In this document: piece by piece, positions 27,021-38,144 of the stretch
Layout of the letters: every line of letters begins with the position of its first letter
Position numbering within the stretch: position 1 is the first letter of the stretch
Assembly (NCBI GenBank): GCA_023055505.1
Contig: JALIRH010000004.1
Coordinates: 37,701,502 to 37,765,501, forward strand
Reading direction: 5' to 3'
Source: Callipepla californica brunnescens
Lineage: Eukaryota > Chordata > Aves > Galliformes > Odontophoridae
Length of the DNA: 64,000 nucleotides
The notes under the pieces: generated by a model
What the model was told of the DNA's origin: nothing
Seen by the model: only the letters and a program-made list of their open reading frames with translations
The model's database searches: none
Position numbers and translations under genes: made by a program

Positions 27021-30000
27021 AGAAACAATGGTATCTTCCCTTAATCCTAACGTCCCAAGTACTATCGTGTTCTTGGATTACATGGTGTCTAGGATGATGT
27101 AAACAAAGGTCCAATGACTATTCATTTACTTAACACAGAGTTATTAAACCTACAAAGACATTCTGCTATTACTGAAAGGGAAAGACCTTGAACCTACAAG
27201 GCCAGCACATCTGGAAAAACCTAAGCTGAAACAATATTTTTTCATTGGCTAGGAAGAGAGTTCCATGTTTGTATTCCATACCACTGAGTATTTTTCATCT
27301 AACATTTTTCTAAGCAGGGAAACGAAGAGCCCTATTTATATTTTTATTTTTAATAAGCTGATGAAAGAAAGCCTCAAGTAGCTCCAATTTTTTCCATCTC
27401 TCATTCCTACCATAATATTAGCCATCCATTTCTATTAACATGACTGCAGCACACACAGCAAAGCTGCTCAGTGAAATGAACCAGATTAAAAGTAGGAAGC
27501 CAAAAAAGTAAAGTTTGATTATTCCAAGCCAAGTTCAGTTCATGATCCACTTCAACAAGCAGCTGCATAAACAGTTTTACTAGCACAATTAGGGATGCAG
27601 TACCAAGCATCAGAAGTTGCATACACCGTCATGGTTGCTAAAAGAATGCCTCAAAGTGACTAAAGGCTGGTTTTAGGGGAAAAATAAAAAGGAAAACCGA
27701 TAGAAGACAATAAAATCAACTTCCTCCATTCAAAACAAACCAGAATGTGATATGTCTGAGAAACTTGATGAAGACCGCATCCTTTCTAAATTCACTATCA
27801 AAATTCAGTTATTTGCCATTTGCTGAACTGTAGTAATTTCAACAGCTCAGAGTAAAAAGCAAACTAAACTTCAGAAAGACTTCTCGGCAAAGAATGAGCA
27901 AGCATAAAAAAGCCTAAATAAATGAAAAAGAAGAGTCATCACTTATTCCAACAATCCTAGGAATCTGTAAACACACACAAATGCATCCACTGGGGATAGG
28001 CTAACAGTGCTCTCATGCAAAGCACTGATGAAATCTCATCTGAAATACCATTTTCAATTCCTAACATCCATTTTTATGAGGAATTCATCAAGCTTGGAAT
28101 AAATGCAAAGAACATTTAGAAAATTTGGAAGTTTTTAGGCTTTTTAATCTCTTAGCATTTTTTTCCTCATATGAGTAGTACATGACAATTGCAGATCTGA
28201 CACTTCCACAAGCTGTCCTAATATTACACGTAATAAAAAACAGATCATAGAGAAATTATTCTTGAACTGATCACAAAATAAAACACAGTAATACATGTGG
28301 TAGGCAAGATTTAGTGCCAGAACCATTTACAAATCAGTAAATTAATATGCATCACATGAACTGAACAGAAGCTTGCTGTACTATTAGTGGCAAGAGCTAT
28401 ATTACAGTAATTGCTAGAGTCAGAAGTACAGATAATTTATCTACCAAAAGTAAGGCAGACCCAGAGTGAGCACATATCTACATAGTTCACTCTGAAAGTC
28501 AAAGAAATTCGAGACAGAAGAAGACAGAACTTCTCTAGACTCCAGCTAAATAAATGTTAAACCCAGACTGGTTAGAATTTTTTTTTTTTTTTTACTTTAA
28601 AATCCTCTGATTTCAAATTCCATTATTCAGTATTCCAAAAAGGTTTTCACAATCTCATATACTTGAAGAGCTGTCAGCAGAAGGCTTTTCAATTAAACAC
28701 TCTTCTAGAAAGCACAACAGTCATTTAACAATGCCATATTCTTGGAACTGCATAAGACGACAGAGACTGGAACACAGAGAAACGCTGCATCTCCGATAAC
28801 ATGCTGATGATTTGTAATGCTGGCTATAGTCCTAGAAAGGGATAAAGTCCTGAATTCCACCCATCAATCTGAGTCGTACCTTAAACTCCTTTTAATTTGC
28901 ATTCCATATTAAATAACAGTAGTGAAATGTCTTCCACTGTCAGGAGATTAGACAGTAACTAGATGAATGATAACTCATTTATGTACTTGTTGCAATGTGA
29001 ACTGTAGTTTTGCACTATCCACTTAATCCCATTTTACCTCCATTTTGGAAGTTTAATTGCTTTAGAAAAGTAATCATATGCCTTGAACATTACTGGAATC
29101 TTATTTTTATAATGGAAGTAGAAAAGAATAAGACAAATAATCCTGTCTTCCACTATAAGTAGTACTCCCTCATTCTTTCGGCATTATACTGAGGAAAAAG
29201 GACATTGCTCAAAACCAGGCAGCTAAGGGCGCTGCATAACACGTAATAAAGGTGCTCTGAAAACACTAGAGACATACAAATTCTATGGCTCCACATAAAA
29301 AAAAAAAAAAAAAAAAAAAGGACAGTAAAATTATCCTCAATCTAAAATGTTAATAACAAATCTTCAAAGCTTCAAAAAAAAGATCAACAATTCCCAGAGA
29401 GTGCTCCCCCCAACACAGCCATGTCTGGCAACAGCCTCAGTCCCTCTCTAAAATCACTACCTAAGAACTACAAGCCGAAAAGCCTGTAGTGCCCATACCA
29501 TTCTTTCCAATGACCTCACTAAAACATTTCATCACCATTTCCTGAAAGTGGAAGACACAGCATTTTTGACAGAGATGTGACATGGCTTCCTCCAGAACTA
29601 CAACATCTCCTCGAATTTGCTTTAAGGAATACTGCTCGCAAAGATCAGTTTTTACATTCACCAGTCACTCCTAAGGAACCCAAACATCCACTGCTGAAGA
29701 CTTTCCAAAAGCAATTAAAAGATAACTTCCTAAGAGCCCAAGAGTCCATAAAGGGCTGCAACAAGAAGGCCTTCACAATCACTGACAGAACAGAACCTCT
29801 CCCATCCTCAAGTCATCGCCACGCTAGCATTACTAAGAGAACATGACCCAACACCTACCTGTGCAACTCACACAAGGACAGGAGTGCAACAGGATGTACA
29901 GTCATCAGTACATCCAGCTGCAGTATCACAACATCTCAGCGTATGCAACGATGCCACTCAGACACAGTGGCTGCAAACACAGCTCAATTTCAGAGGAAAG

Positions 30001-31165
30001 TACAAGGAAAGCAGCTTTGAAAACAGAATTATTTCTCCATGCCCTTTTTCTTCATTAGCAGAACAGCACAAAGGAAGGGAATCAAAACTTGTACATGAAG
30101 AAAGTACCACCCAAGTCAGTAGGACCGTAGTTTCTCAACAAACAACATGAAACTACACATGGCATGGTACTACAAATAACTCGAGCACATCAGCAAAAGA
30201 AAACCACACATGCACAGTAAGCTTAAAACATACTCTAGAAAATAAGCTAGCTGCATAGGTACCCAATTAGGAAAAGTTCCTATTTATATGTTTTCTGCAG
30301 CACATCACCCACAGTATCTAGCATTGGACCAACACAGCAAGGAGAACACAGAGCTGAGGGTGATGTCAAAAAACAACAGATCAACCCAGAAACAAGGAAA
30401 CAATAAAAGGAAAGGCCAGACAAAGGCCATCCATGAAAACAAACAGGAAACAATGGTATTGGTTCAAATTACCACCTCTGATAAAAGAAAACGTCCAGGA
30501 AGACTTGCACTGTGAAAGCAAACCTCCACACGCAGAGACACCAAAGCATGAAGCAGCATGTAGTGCTGTTCTCAGCTCCCTGGAAGCAGAGCAGTCTATT
30601 TGATTCTGGGAATCAGGACAAAATGCTTCTACTTGGAGTACCCCCAGATGACAAAGAAACTGACACTGTCACCTGCATTATACACGAACTTTGAGATGGC
30701 CCAGTGTGAACTGAGAACCGTGCAAGATGGAGCAGAATGACTACTTTCTTACTCAGAAAGAACAGGGGTGTTTTCCCTCGAGATTAAGCAAAACTCACAC
30801 ACTATTGCCAGAGAGAGGAGGGGAAGAAAAAAGAAACACCACCACAGCACATAACCAAAGCCACGCACAACTGTTGTTTGTTAGACACTGATGAAAACAT
30901 CTAGGACGCTGTATTAGTTTTCTGTTATATGTATATATATGAAATTACACCTTGGATTGAAACTCATTTCAGCAATTGAGATCTAATGCGAAGACAAGTG
31001 GAAAATATTCCACGGTCCTTTCAATCTGAAAGGCTATCATCAACTAATGATTGTCAGGCCTCCAAACAAGAGTTCCATCAAACCAGTACAAGGAACCATC
31101 TTACAAACATAAAAACAAATTCTCAAAGGACACCGATGAAAAATACAAGTAGATTTTGAGGTGGA

Positions 31166-31196
<31 letters not shown>
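31166..31196. repeat. (AAAT)n microsatellite
   Basis: About seven AAAT units in RPS6KA5 intron 1. A similar shorter array occurs at 34114-34135, and a third at 37343-37358 inside the CpG island. Confidence 0.95.
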
Positions 31197-34100
31197 GGGC
31201 CACAGTTTGAACTCACAGTGAAGAAGTAAAGCTACAAATCATGCTACTCTGAACTCTAGAATCAGACCTAATATAACTGCAGTGAAAATTGCTCATGCTC
31301 TATAATATCAGGTGCTTAAGACAGATCATCTGAGCTGAAAAATATTCAGGTTTTGAAAGCTGTTGATCCTAATCTTGTAGGCCAGGAAACCAAAGCTTTG
31401 CAAAGCCAATGATGACAAAAATCTTATGAAGTATCAGCTAAGTGTAATACAGCATGTGAAAATTCAGGGGCACAAAATACTGTGAAAAAGACAACAGGAA
31501 AGAATCACTGTCATTATTAGCACAGATTGAAGCCGTAGAGCTCTACCACAGTCATCATTTGTATATCAGAAGCTGAAATAAAAGCATCGATAACAGATTA
31601 ATGGCCCAAATTCACAGTAGTCTGAGCGAAAAAGCACTCTATGTTAAAATCCATTTGCATTAATCAGCAGTAGCTATTACAGAAGTGATTTTGCTATGAG
31701 GTCTGTCATTACTGTACGATGAATCACTATGAGGTCACCAAGATTCAGCCCAGAAACATCTCAGGGTTAGCAAGCTCAGTGTGCAGTAACAGTACACACC
31801 ACGTAACAGATAGGAAAAAAAAAAAGTTAAGTAACATGTTAATGAATAAAGTTACTATAATCAAATACCAGAGTTGAAACATCCAAGTAAGAGATGTCTA
31901 AAGACTGTGCACGCCTTTTTAAACCTGACACGATAACCAAGAGCAAGTTATGAATGAAATTTGGCCTTCTCTATCAACAGAAGTCAGCATACCACTTAAT
32001 TGAAACAAACAGACAAAAGCACCACAGCCCATGACTGAAGTGGGAACTCTTGATACAGTGTTAAAGTAATAAGATAGGTTAAGTATTAACAAAAGAGTAA
32101 CTGAATTTAAGTTCTGGGTGAAGGTGTTTACATACTGGTTTACACAGACAAGAGTTAGGAATGCTTAAGAATTATTTTCAGAACAAAAGTTTCACATGAA
32201 AAAGGATTATGACCAACTGTTCAAACCAGCATAAAATATTTACAAATGCCAACGGCCCCAGTAGACCCCAAAACAAAACAGAAACAAGTGCAAGGACCGT
32301 AGCGTAAAACCTTCATAAAGCAGGCCATCTGCCTACGTACAGTAGATGTCAGAAGCAAAGCGATCCTAAGAGTTTGTACCTCATCATTACGACTGCATAA
32401 TCATACAAACAAAGAACTTCTAACAGAAAACAAATGACACCAAGCAATGAAGGAGATCCAATGGGAATATTTACATCAAGAACTACAAATCACACACTAG
32501 GATACATAGGCTATTGCTGAAGTTTGATTAACTCTGTCAAGTGCTTTCTGAACTGCTTCATAAATAAGATCCTAAAATGCATAACAGTGGCGTTGATTCT
32601 GCAAACAGTAGAATCCACAGACTTAAGTAGCATTAAGGAATACTCATAAACTCACTCTGTAAAAACTCCCCTTGTATTCCCCACAGCAATACCAGAGCAC
32701 GTATATTTTAGTGCCCTAGAAAAGTTGAACTGAAGTAAAAACAATCAGAGCTTTGAAATATTCAGTTATTAATATCTCTTGACATCTAAGCAGTATACAG
32801 AATTAATAGTCAGATGCTTTGTGAAAGAAATACATTTTAAATGACACAAAAACTATCTGCAAGCTTACAGAAAAATGTTTTCTACTAGAAATAATTAAGA
32901 AACAATACTGTAGAGGTGACAGGTGTGGCTCCATAGCAAAGGCTGAATTCTCTATTTTACTCAGGATTTCATCACCTTTCTCAGGTGCAGGATTCTTTCC
33001 AGCACCTTACAAGCATTCAAACAAACAAAAAGCTATATGTAGCTGTAAGTTTAATTAATAAGTTCTCATTCAAGAGGAGTAAGTAAGAATTTTTAATATT
33101 AAATCCTTCAAACTGTTTTAAGCCTGTCATAATTTATAATTTGGTATGAAACTATTTGATAAGTGGAAATTCCTACTTGTTCTGTCTCTGGAACCCTGCA
33201 GCCCTTTGCTAAGTTACTTCTGGGCCTCACACACCTTTTCCCTTGCAAGTACAAACTAAAGCAAGTTCTTCAGTATGAAGTTTGTGACAATGATACAATG
33301 AATCAAGTATCTTCTTCGTAACAACCTGCCCCAAAGAAAAGAACAGGGTCTTCAAGCAAAGCGAAAATATCAATTGCCTATTTCTCACAAGTTTGCCTCA
33401 AGTTCCCAGTTCTGCTTGTTTTCACCTTGCACTGGGTAATACAGTACAGTGAGATGGGCAACACGCCAGCTAGACGCATGCACTGGAGGTTCAGAATCCT
33501 TTAATCTTCCCTCACACCCTCCCCCCACCCCCCCAACCTGCAAAAATAAATAAATGAAGATTTACGGAAGAAGAAAACAAGAAGAGGGAAAAATTCTGTT
33601 AGCAGTTTATCTCCTTCTTGCCTTCCTATGTCACAGCTCTTTCCTCTGCCCATATCCTTCCTCATGTAAATTGCTCTCCAATAGGCTTTATATTTGTCTT
33701 ATTGGAGTTCCCTGGCACTGCCAGGAAACAGAAAACAGTAAGAGGTGATAATACTTTTTCTAAAGAAAGGAATACAAAGCTTCTTAGGTGTCCAGAAGGT
33801 ATGCAAAATTCTGTCAATTCTAGGGCTGGCCTTTAAGAACACAGCCTTTTCCTTTTCAAGGTACAACAAATGGCTCATCCTGAAAATTTCATTTTCTTAT
33901 TATGTCCACTGAGAGCTGCAGAGAGAGCCAAAGACAGTCACCACTTCCAATCATTTGATCTTTGGTGTGTTTTTTCTTCCTCCTACTTCCTGTCAAGAGA
34001 AGGGGATTCCACTTTCCCCACAAGCTCACTTCCTTCCCAACATAAGGAAAAGGACATGGTAACTATTCTCAAGTGGCTGAGCTGTGAATTTCTGTTGTTT

Positions 34101-35329
34101 TTTGTAATCTCTTAATAAATAAATAAATAAATAAAAGCCAAATATGTTGCGGAGGAAAAAAAAAAAAAAACAAAACTACCAATAATTCAAATGCGTTCTA
34201 AAAGTCACTGCTATGCCTAATCTACAAAACAGCCAATTGAAAGTAACAATCATTGAGTACACGCACGCATACAGTTTGTCTGGTAATAGGGGGAAAATCT
34301 GATTCCACGCATCGTTAGAATTAAACATATATGCACAGAGCAGTGCTCTGTCATTGCAGTCTACCAAAGAACGTGGCATCTCACAGGGACTCGAGTGCCA
34401 CAGTTCTTACTCTATCACAGAGCCAATCTACGAAGTGATGTTATTTTCAGCAACTGCGTTTTGCTCAAGCAGTGGAGAATGAGTTGCAGCGCCCTAAGAA
34501 CATGGGATGCAGAGTTAAAATTATGATTCACCCTAGATGTCAAAAGACAAATTTATAATTTAAACTGGAAGTTTAAAAGAAGTCAAACCATGATATGACA
34601 AGGCTAACAAGCAACTGTTGCTTGATGCTAAGTAGAATACCTACAGTGCAGAGATAACACTACATATCCTCTAGCTGCGCATTTTCATACACCACAATAC
34701 TGGCTTGAAGGTAAAAAGCAATCACCACTTTTATTCTTGAAGATATCTGTTTCATCTTACACCCAGGTTCCATAGTATGTTCGCTTACTCACTTGACAGC
34801 AGTCAATGCCAGTCTCTAACCAACTTCGTATTTTTAGAGCAATTACGTGACCCAAGTAATTGCAAAGCACAACTAGAGGCTCACCTACACTTAACTGATT
34901 TGAATACACAATTCTTCCCACTTTGAATGAGCTTCTGTTATCAAGAGGTTCAAGCAACAACTTCCACAACATGAAAAGGAGACACTCCCTCCTCAAAGAA
35001 GCCACTAATTTCTACCACAATAGTACACTCTTCCGAAGCACAGCGGAGACTGACCTCTTTTTCATCTGCCAACTGACAGCTAATTTTGATACGTTACTCC
35101 GTAAATCATTCAATTAGTCACAGAGCTAGAAACATCAAAGGAAACACAGAGAGGAAGGGAATCCAGAATCTAAACAAATCGCACATTAAGAGGATATTCA
35201 TGGCACAGAACCTCTGTGTTTCAGAGCAACAAAGATTCTTACAGCTACAATTCCTGCTTTTAGGAATGCCCTCACCCTCTCTCCCAAAATGAAGTTAAAA
35301 TAAATAATCATGCAGTGTGTTTTAGAACT

Positions 35330-35390
35330 GTGGTGGGTTGACCCCAGGCAGCAGCTAAAGAACCCACGCAGTCAGACAGAGGGCAAAAAG
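35330..35390 (+). repeat. Fragment resembling an avian LTR
   Basis: GTGGTGGGTTGACCCCAGGC, followed by AGCAGCTAAAGAACCCACGC, resembles the start of an LTR-derived repeat common in bird genomes (GGGTTGACCCTGGCTGGCAGCTAAACACCC). Only about 60 bp is recognisable. It is non-coding. The match is from memory, without a repeat library. Confidence 0.45.
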
Positions 35391-36628
35391 CTAAGAAAAG
35401 CATCCAAAGTATCCTAGAGGTTATAAATTATACATTTCTACACAAAAGAGCAGAGGGCAATTTTTCTCCTCAGATTATCATATCTTCGTGCACTGTGCAG
35501 ATAAAAGTTCTGAGACAATCTCTTGCTATGCCATGCATAGCAATGACACTATTGACATCTTCAGGAGTAGGAGTCTCCCAGGAGTACATGACAGAGCAGC
35601 TCCCTCCTCCACCCTAATGTTCCAGAAATAGACGAGCCTTTGCTAGAAAGCATTTCTCTAAAAGCAGAGTTTTCTAGATACTTAATAAGGAGAGGAGAAG
35701 CAATGGATTCCCATTAAACTATAATTCAAAAGCTTAAAAAAGACAAACAAGCCTGATCTTTTCTTAATTAAAAGTATTAGGGCTCCTGAAATCCATAAAG
35801 CTTAAAAATCAAATCAAACCAACTGTGTATTACACTGTTAGACAGCTCTTTGTCTAATGTCAGTAAGCACGTTTACTCTTCAAAGTATCTCTAAACGACT
35901 GTCCCGCAGGGATACGTGCAGTCTCAATGCCTATAAAAGAAACCTTCACAGAGCTGGAGCCCTATGTGGAATAAACGCAATCCATGTTCTTTTCCCCTAC
36001 TTTTTTCCTCTCCCACATACTGAAATCCAGCAATACCTAATGAGACAAATATGTATTCCACCATTTCTTTTTGTTGTTGTTGTTGTTCTTCAAAGAGGGA
36101 AACCACAGCTCCTTTGGTTTCTGCAGGAAGAGCTTTTTTTTTTTTTAATTTTTTTTTTTAAAGCTGCAGTGATAGCTATGCTCCACTGGGGTACATCGAC
36201 AGAGCCCCTGGACCAGCGTGACACCGGGATAGAAAGCTGGAGAGTACTGAGAGGTCTTGAGCAATACCATCTGCGTTCCCAGGCGGTGCAGCATAGGATG
36301 CCAGTTACGTGAGCCACGGGGATGCTTTGCTCAAACTTTTAGGGTGAATGGTATCCTATAGTTGCTTTTACTCACAGAGAAATGAGAGACAGAAGATGAG
36401 AAGAAAGAATCGAAGGTCGTGGGTTAATAGCTGTGTTACATGCCGCTAAGAAAACACAGAAAACACATAACCGACGACGTGCAACACACACTTCCGAATT
36501 AACAGCAAGTCCTAGATTTACGGTAACGTTCAAGTTGCCTGGAAACTTCAGAGAAGCACGGAGCCCCTGTGAAAAAAAAAAAATATATCTCCCGAGAGCT
36601 CACGCAGCACCGCGTCCCCGCGGGGTCG

Positions 36629-36652
36629 GCCACGGCCACGGCCACGGCCACG
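36629..36652. repeat. Hexamer repeat (CCACGG)4 with E-box
   Basis: Four near-perfect CCACGG units in the CpG island end in CACGTG (36649-36654), a palindromic E-box/CLEAR-type core. It lies in RPS6KA5 intron 1, about 400 bp inside the gene. Confidence 0.8.
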
Positions 36653-36946
36653 TGCGGGGCTGCAGCTCGGGGCCCCACGAAGGGCCGCTCGGGGCCGGGC
36701 CGAGGGCTGCGTGCATCCCGGCCTCCCACCGAGCTGTCACCGAAACCACATCGCCGAGGGCTGCAGCGGGCAGCCTCCCCTCCACGCTGCCATTGCCATA
36801 AAAGTCATGAACGCAATTAAGGGAAATCGCGACCCTTATCTGCAAGCCTTCATCTCCTTCAAAAGCGCAGCGGGGGAAGCGGGACATGGGAGCCCAGCGC
36901 GTACAAGCGTGGCCCAAATACTTCTTCAGAAACACCCAGCCACCAT

Positions 36947-36960
36947 CCCCCCCCCCCCCT

Positions 36961-36996
<36 letters not shown>
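36947..36996. repeat. C13 run and (CA)n microsatellite
   Basis: A run of thirteen C (36947-36959) is followed after a few bases by about sixteen CA units. More C-rich sequence (CCCCTCCCCTCCCCCCCC and similar) continues to about 37028. In RPS6KA5 pre-mRNA this is a G-rich then UG-rich segment starting within about 20 bp after the exon 1 donor. Confidence 0.95.
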
Positions 36997-36998
<2 letters not shown>

Positions 36999-37048
36999 CC
37001 CCCTCCCCTCCCCCCCCCTCCCCCCGCCGCCATACCCCCGCCGCTCAC

Positions 37049-37121
37049 CGTTCCTCAGCTCGTGTGTGACGGTGAGCAGCGGCCGCTCGCTGCCCTGCGC
37101 GGAGCCCGAGGGGCCCTCCAT
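37049..37121 (-). CDS. RPS6KA5: RPS6KA5 (MSK1) coding exon 1: start codon and N-terminal tail
   Basis: This exon encodes the first 24 residues plus one base, beginning MEGPSG and ending LLTVTHELRN, which matches the LLTVKHELR stretch before the first kinase domain of vertebrate MSK1. The ATG (A at 37121 on the minus strand) has a good context, AACATGG. No upstream in-frame ATG is evident; an in-frame GTG lies 24 codons upstream. The donor reads AACG|GTGAGC and leaves phase 1, which joins exactly to the next exon to make Ala. MSK1 is a nuclear two-kinase-domain protein, activated by ERK1/2 and p38, that phosphorylates CREB, ATF1 and histone H3. The tail is about 10 residues shorter than I recall for human MSK1. 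The exon lies in the CpG island, so transcription starts at higher coordinates, but the 5' UTR boundary cannot be seen. Confidence 0.93.
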
Positions 37122-38137
37122 GTTCTCCCGGGAGGGCGCTCCCCCGCCCCGGCCGCTCCCCGCGGGTGTGTGCGTGGAGGCGGGGGGCGGCACCCGGCCC
37201 CGGGCGGATTTTATTTCCCGGGGACGCTCCGAGGAGCGGGAGCCATAGGCGCACGGCGAGGGAGGGATGGAGGGAGGGGGCCGTTCTCCCTCCGCCTCGA
37301 GGTGGGGAGGTGGAGGGTGGGGGGGGGGGGGAGAGGCGAAGAAAAATAAATAAATAAACCCGACAGCAAACGGTTATTAAAATACGGGGCGGCACACACG
37401 TAGGCTGCCCTCCTCCGGCCCTCTGAGCCGGCCCATGTCCTTGCGGCTCCCCTCCCCCTTTGCTCCAGCCGCCCAGCGGCAGGGAGCCGAGCCGAGCCGA
37501 GCCCGGGATAGGTTGAGGCGGACGGGGTGGAGGGAAGAGAGAGCCGCGGCCGCCCCTCTCGGCGCCCGCCCCTGCCCGGACAGCGCTCATTGGCGCGCGC
37601 GCTCGAGAGCGCCGGCGGCTGTTGGGCAGAGAACGCTCCGCGCACCGCCCCCCGCCCTTCCGCCGAGCGGCGCCTTCTCTGATTGGCCCAGCGGCTGCGC
37701 CAATCGCTGGCCCCGCCTCCTCGTTCCCCCGCCATCGCTCTACTCCCTGATCTTGTTTGTAAACATTCCCTCCCGCCTCTCCTGTGCCCCCCCTCCCGCC
37801 TGAGGGCGGGCTTTGCGTTGCCTAGAGGAAAAGAAGCGCGCTGATTGGCGCTGGAAGCTGCCAATCGTTTGCCGCCTTCCCCGTACCGCGGGCCGGTTCC
37901 ATCGTACCGGGTGAGGGGGGGGGGGGGTGTGCGCCTCCCCACTCGTAATGGCGGCGGGGGGATCCGAGCGGAGCCCTGCCGTGCTCGGGCTCGGGCCCAC
38001 TTGTTTGTTGTGAATGCTGCAGTTTGCCGGCTTTACACGCTGCGTGACGGGATGCAAGTTCCTAACGCCGTGTCGTGAACGGCAGCATTCATACGTGAAA
38101 TCTTAATTCCGGTACAGCGGTCATCGCTGATATAGAA

Positions 38138-38144
38138 GGTAAGA
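38138..38144 (+). promoter_or_regulatory. DGLUCY: Candidate donor of a non-coding DGLUCY first exon
   Basis: The coding start exon at 55812 is preceded by an acceptor, so at least one upstream 5' UTR exon must exist. Downstream of the CpG island the sequence GAAG|GTAAGAA, with the intron starting at 38139, is a near-perfect donor on the plus strand. A second candidate, CCGG|GTGAGG, has its intron starting at 37911. Either would leave a 5' UTR intron of about 17.7-17.9 kb. The site is inferred, with no peptide evidence. Confidence 0.4.

Larger units (their letters stand above)
26574..37048 (-). other. RPS6KA5: RPS6KA5 intron 1
   Basis: A 10.5-kb intron from GTGAGC at 37048 to TTCTTCAG at 26574. 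It holds a CR1 fragment (26745-27020), an LTR-like scrap (35330), A-runs including 29297-29319, AAAT arrays, and a T-poor segment at about 29400-30700 that gives overlapping open frames. Its first part is CpG-island sequence with C-runs and (CA)n. Confidence 0.9.
36590..38010. promoter_or_regulatory. CpG island, bidirectional promoter of RPS6KA5 and DGLUCY
   Basis: A block of about 1.4 kb that is very rich in G, C and CpG stands in otherwise AT-rich sequence. It covers RPS6KA5 exon 1 and the region upstream of DGLUCY. Inverted or direct CCAAT boxes occur near 37587, 37680, 37700, 37843 and 37861, and a GC box (CCCCGCCTCC) lies near 37711. I see no TATA box, so initiation is probably dispersed. 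The head-to-head gene order with a short spacer is the classic layout of a shared promoter. Exact start sites cannot be read from sequence alone. Confidence 0.85.

Noticed and set aside
34081..34140. AATAAA clusters as polyadenylation sites
   Set aside because: They are part of AAAT microsatellites within RPS6KA5 intron 1 on the opposite strand.
36711..37590. Long overlapping open frames on both strands in the CpG island (up to 243 codons)
   Set aside because: They arise from GC-rich, stop-poor sequence and include translated C-runs, (CA)n and hexamer repeats. Only the 73-bp RPS6KA5 exon 1 frame has homology and a consistent donor.
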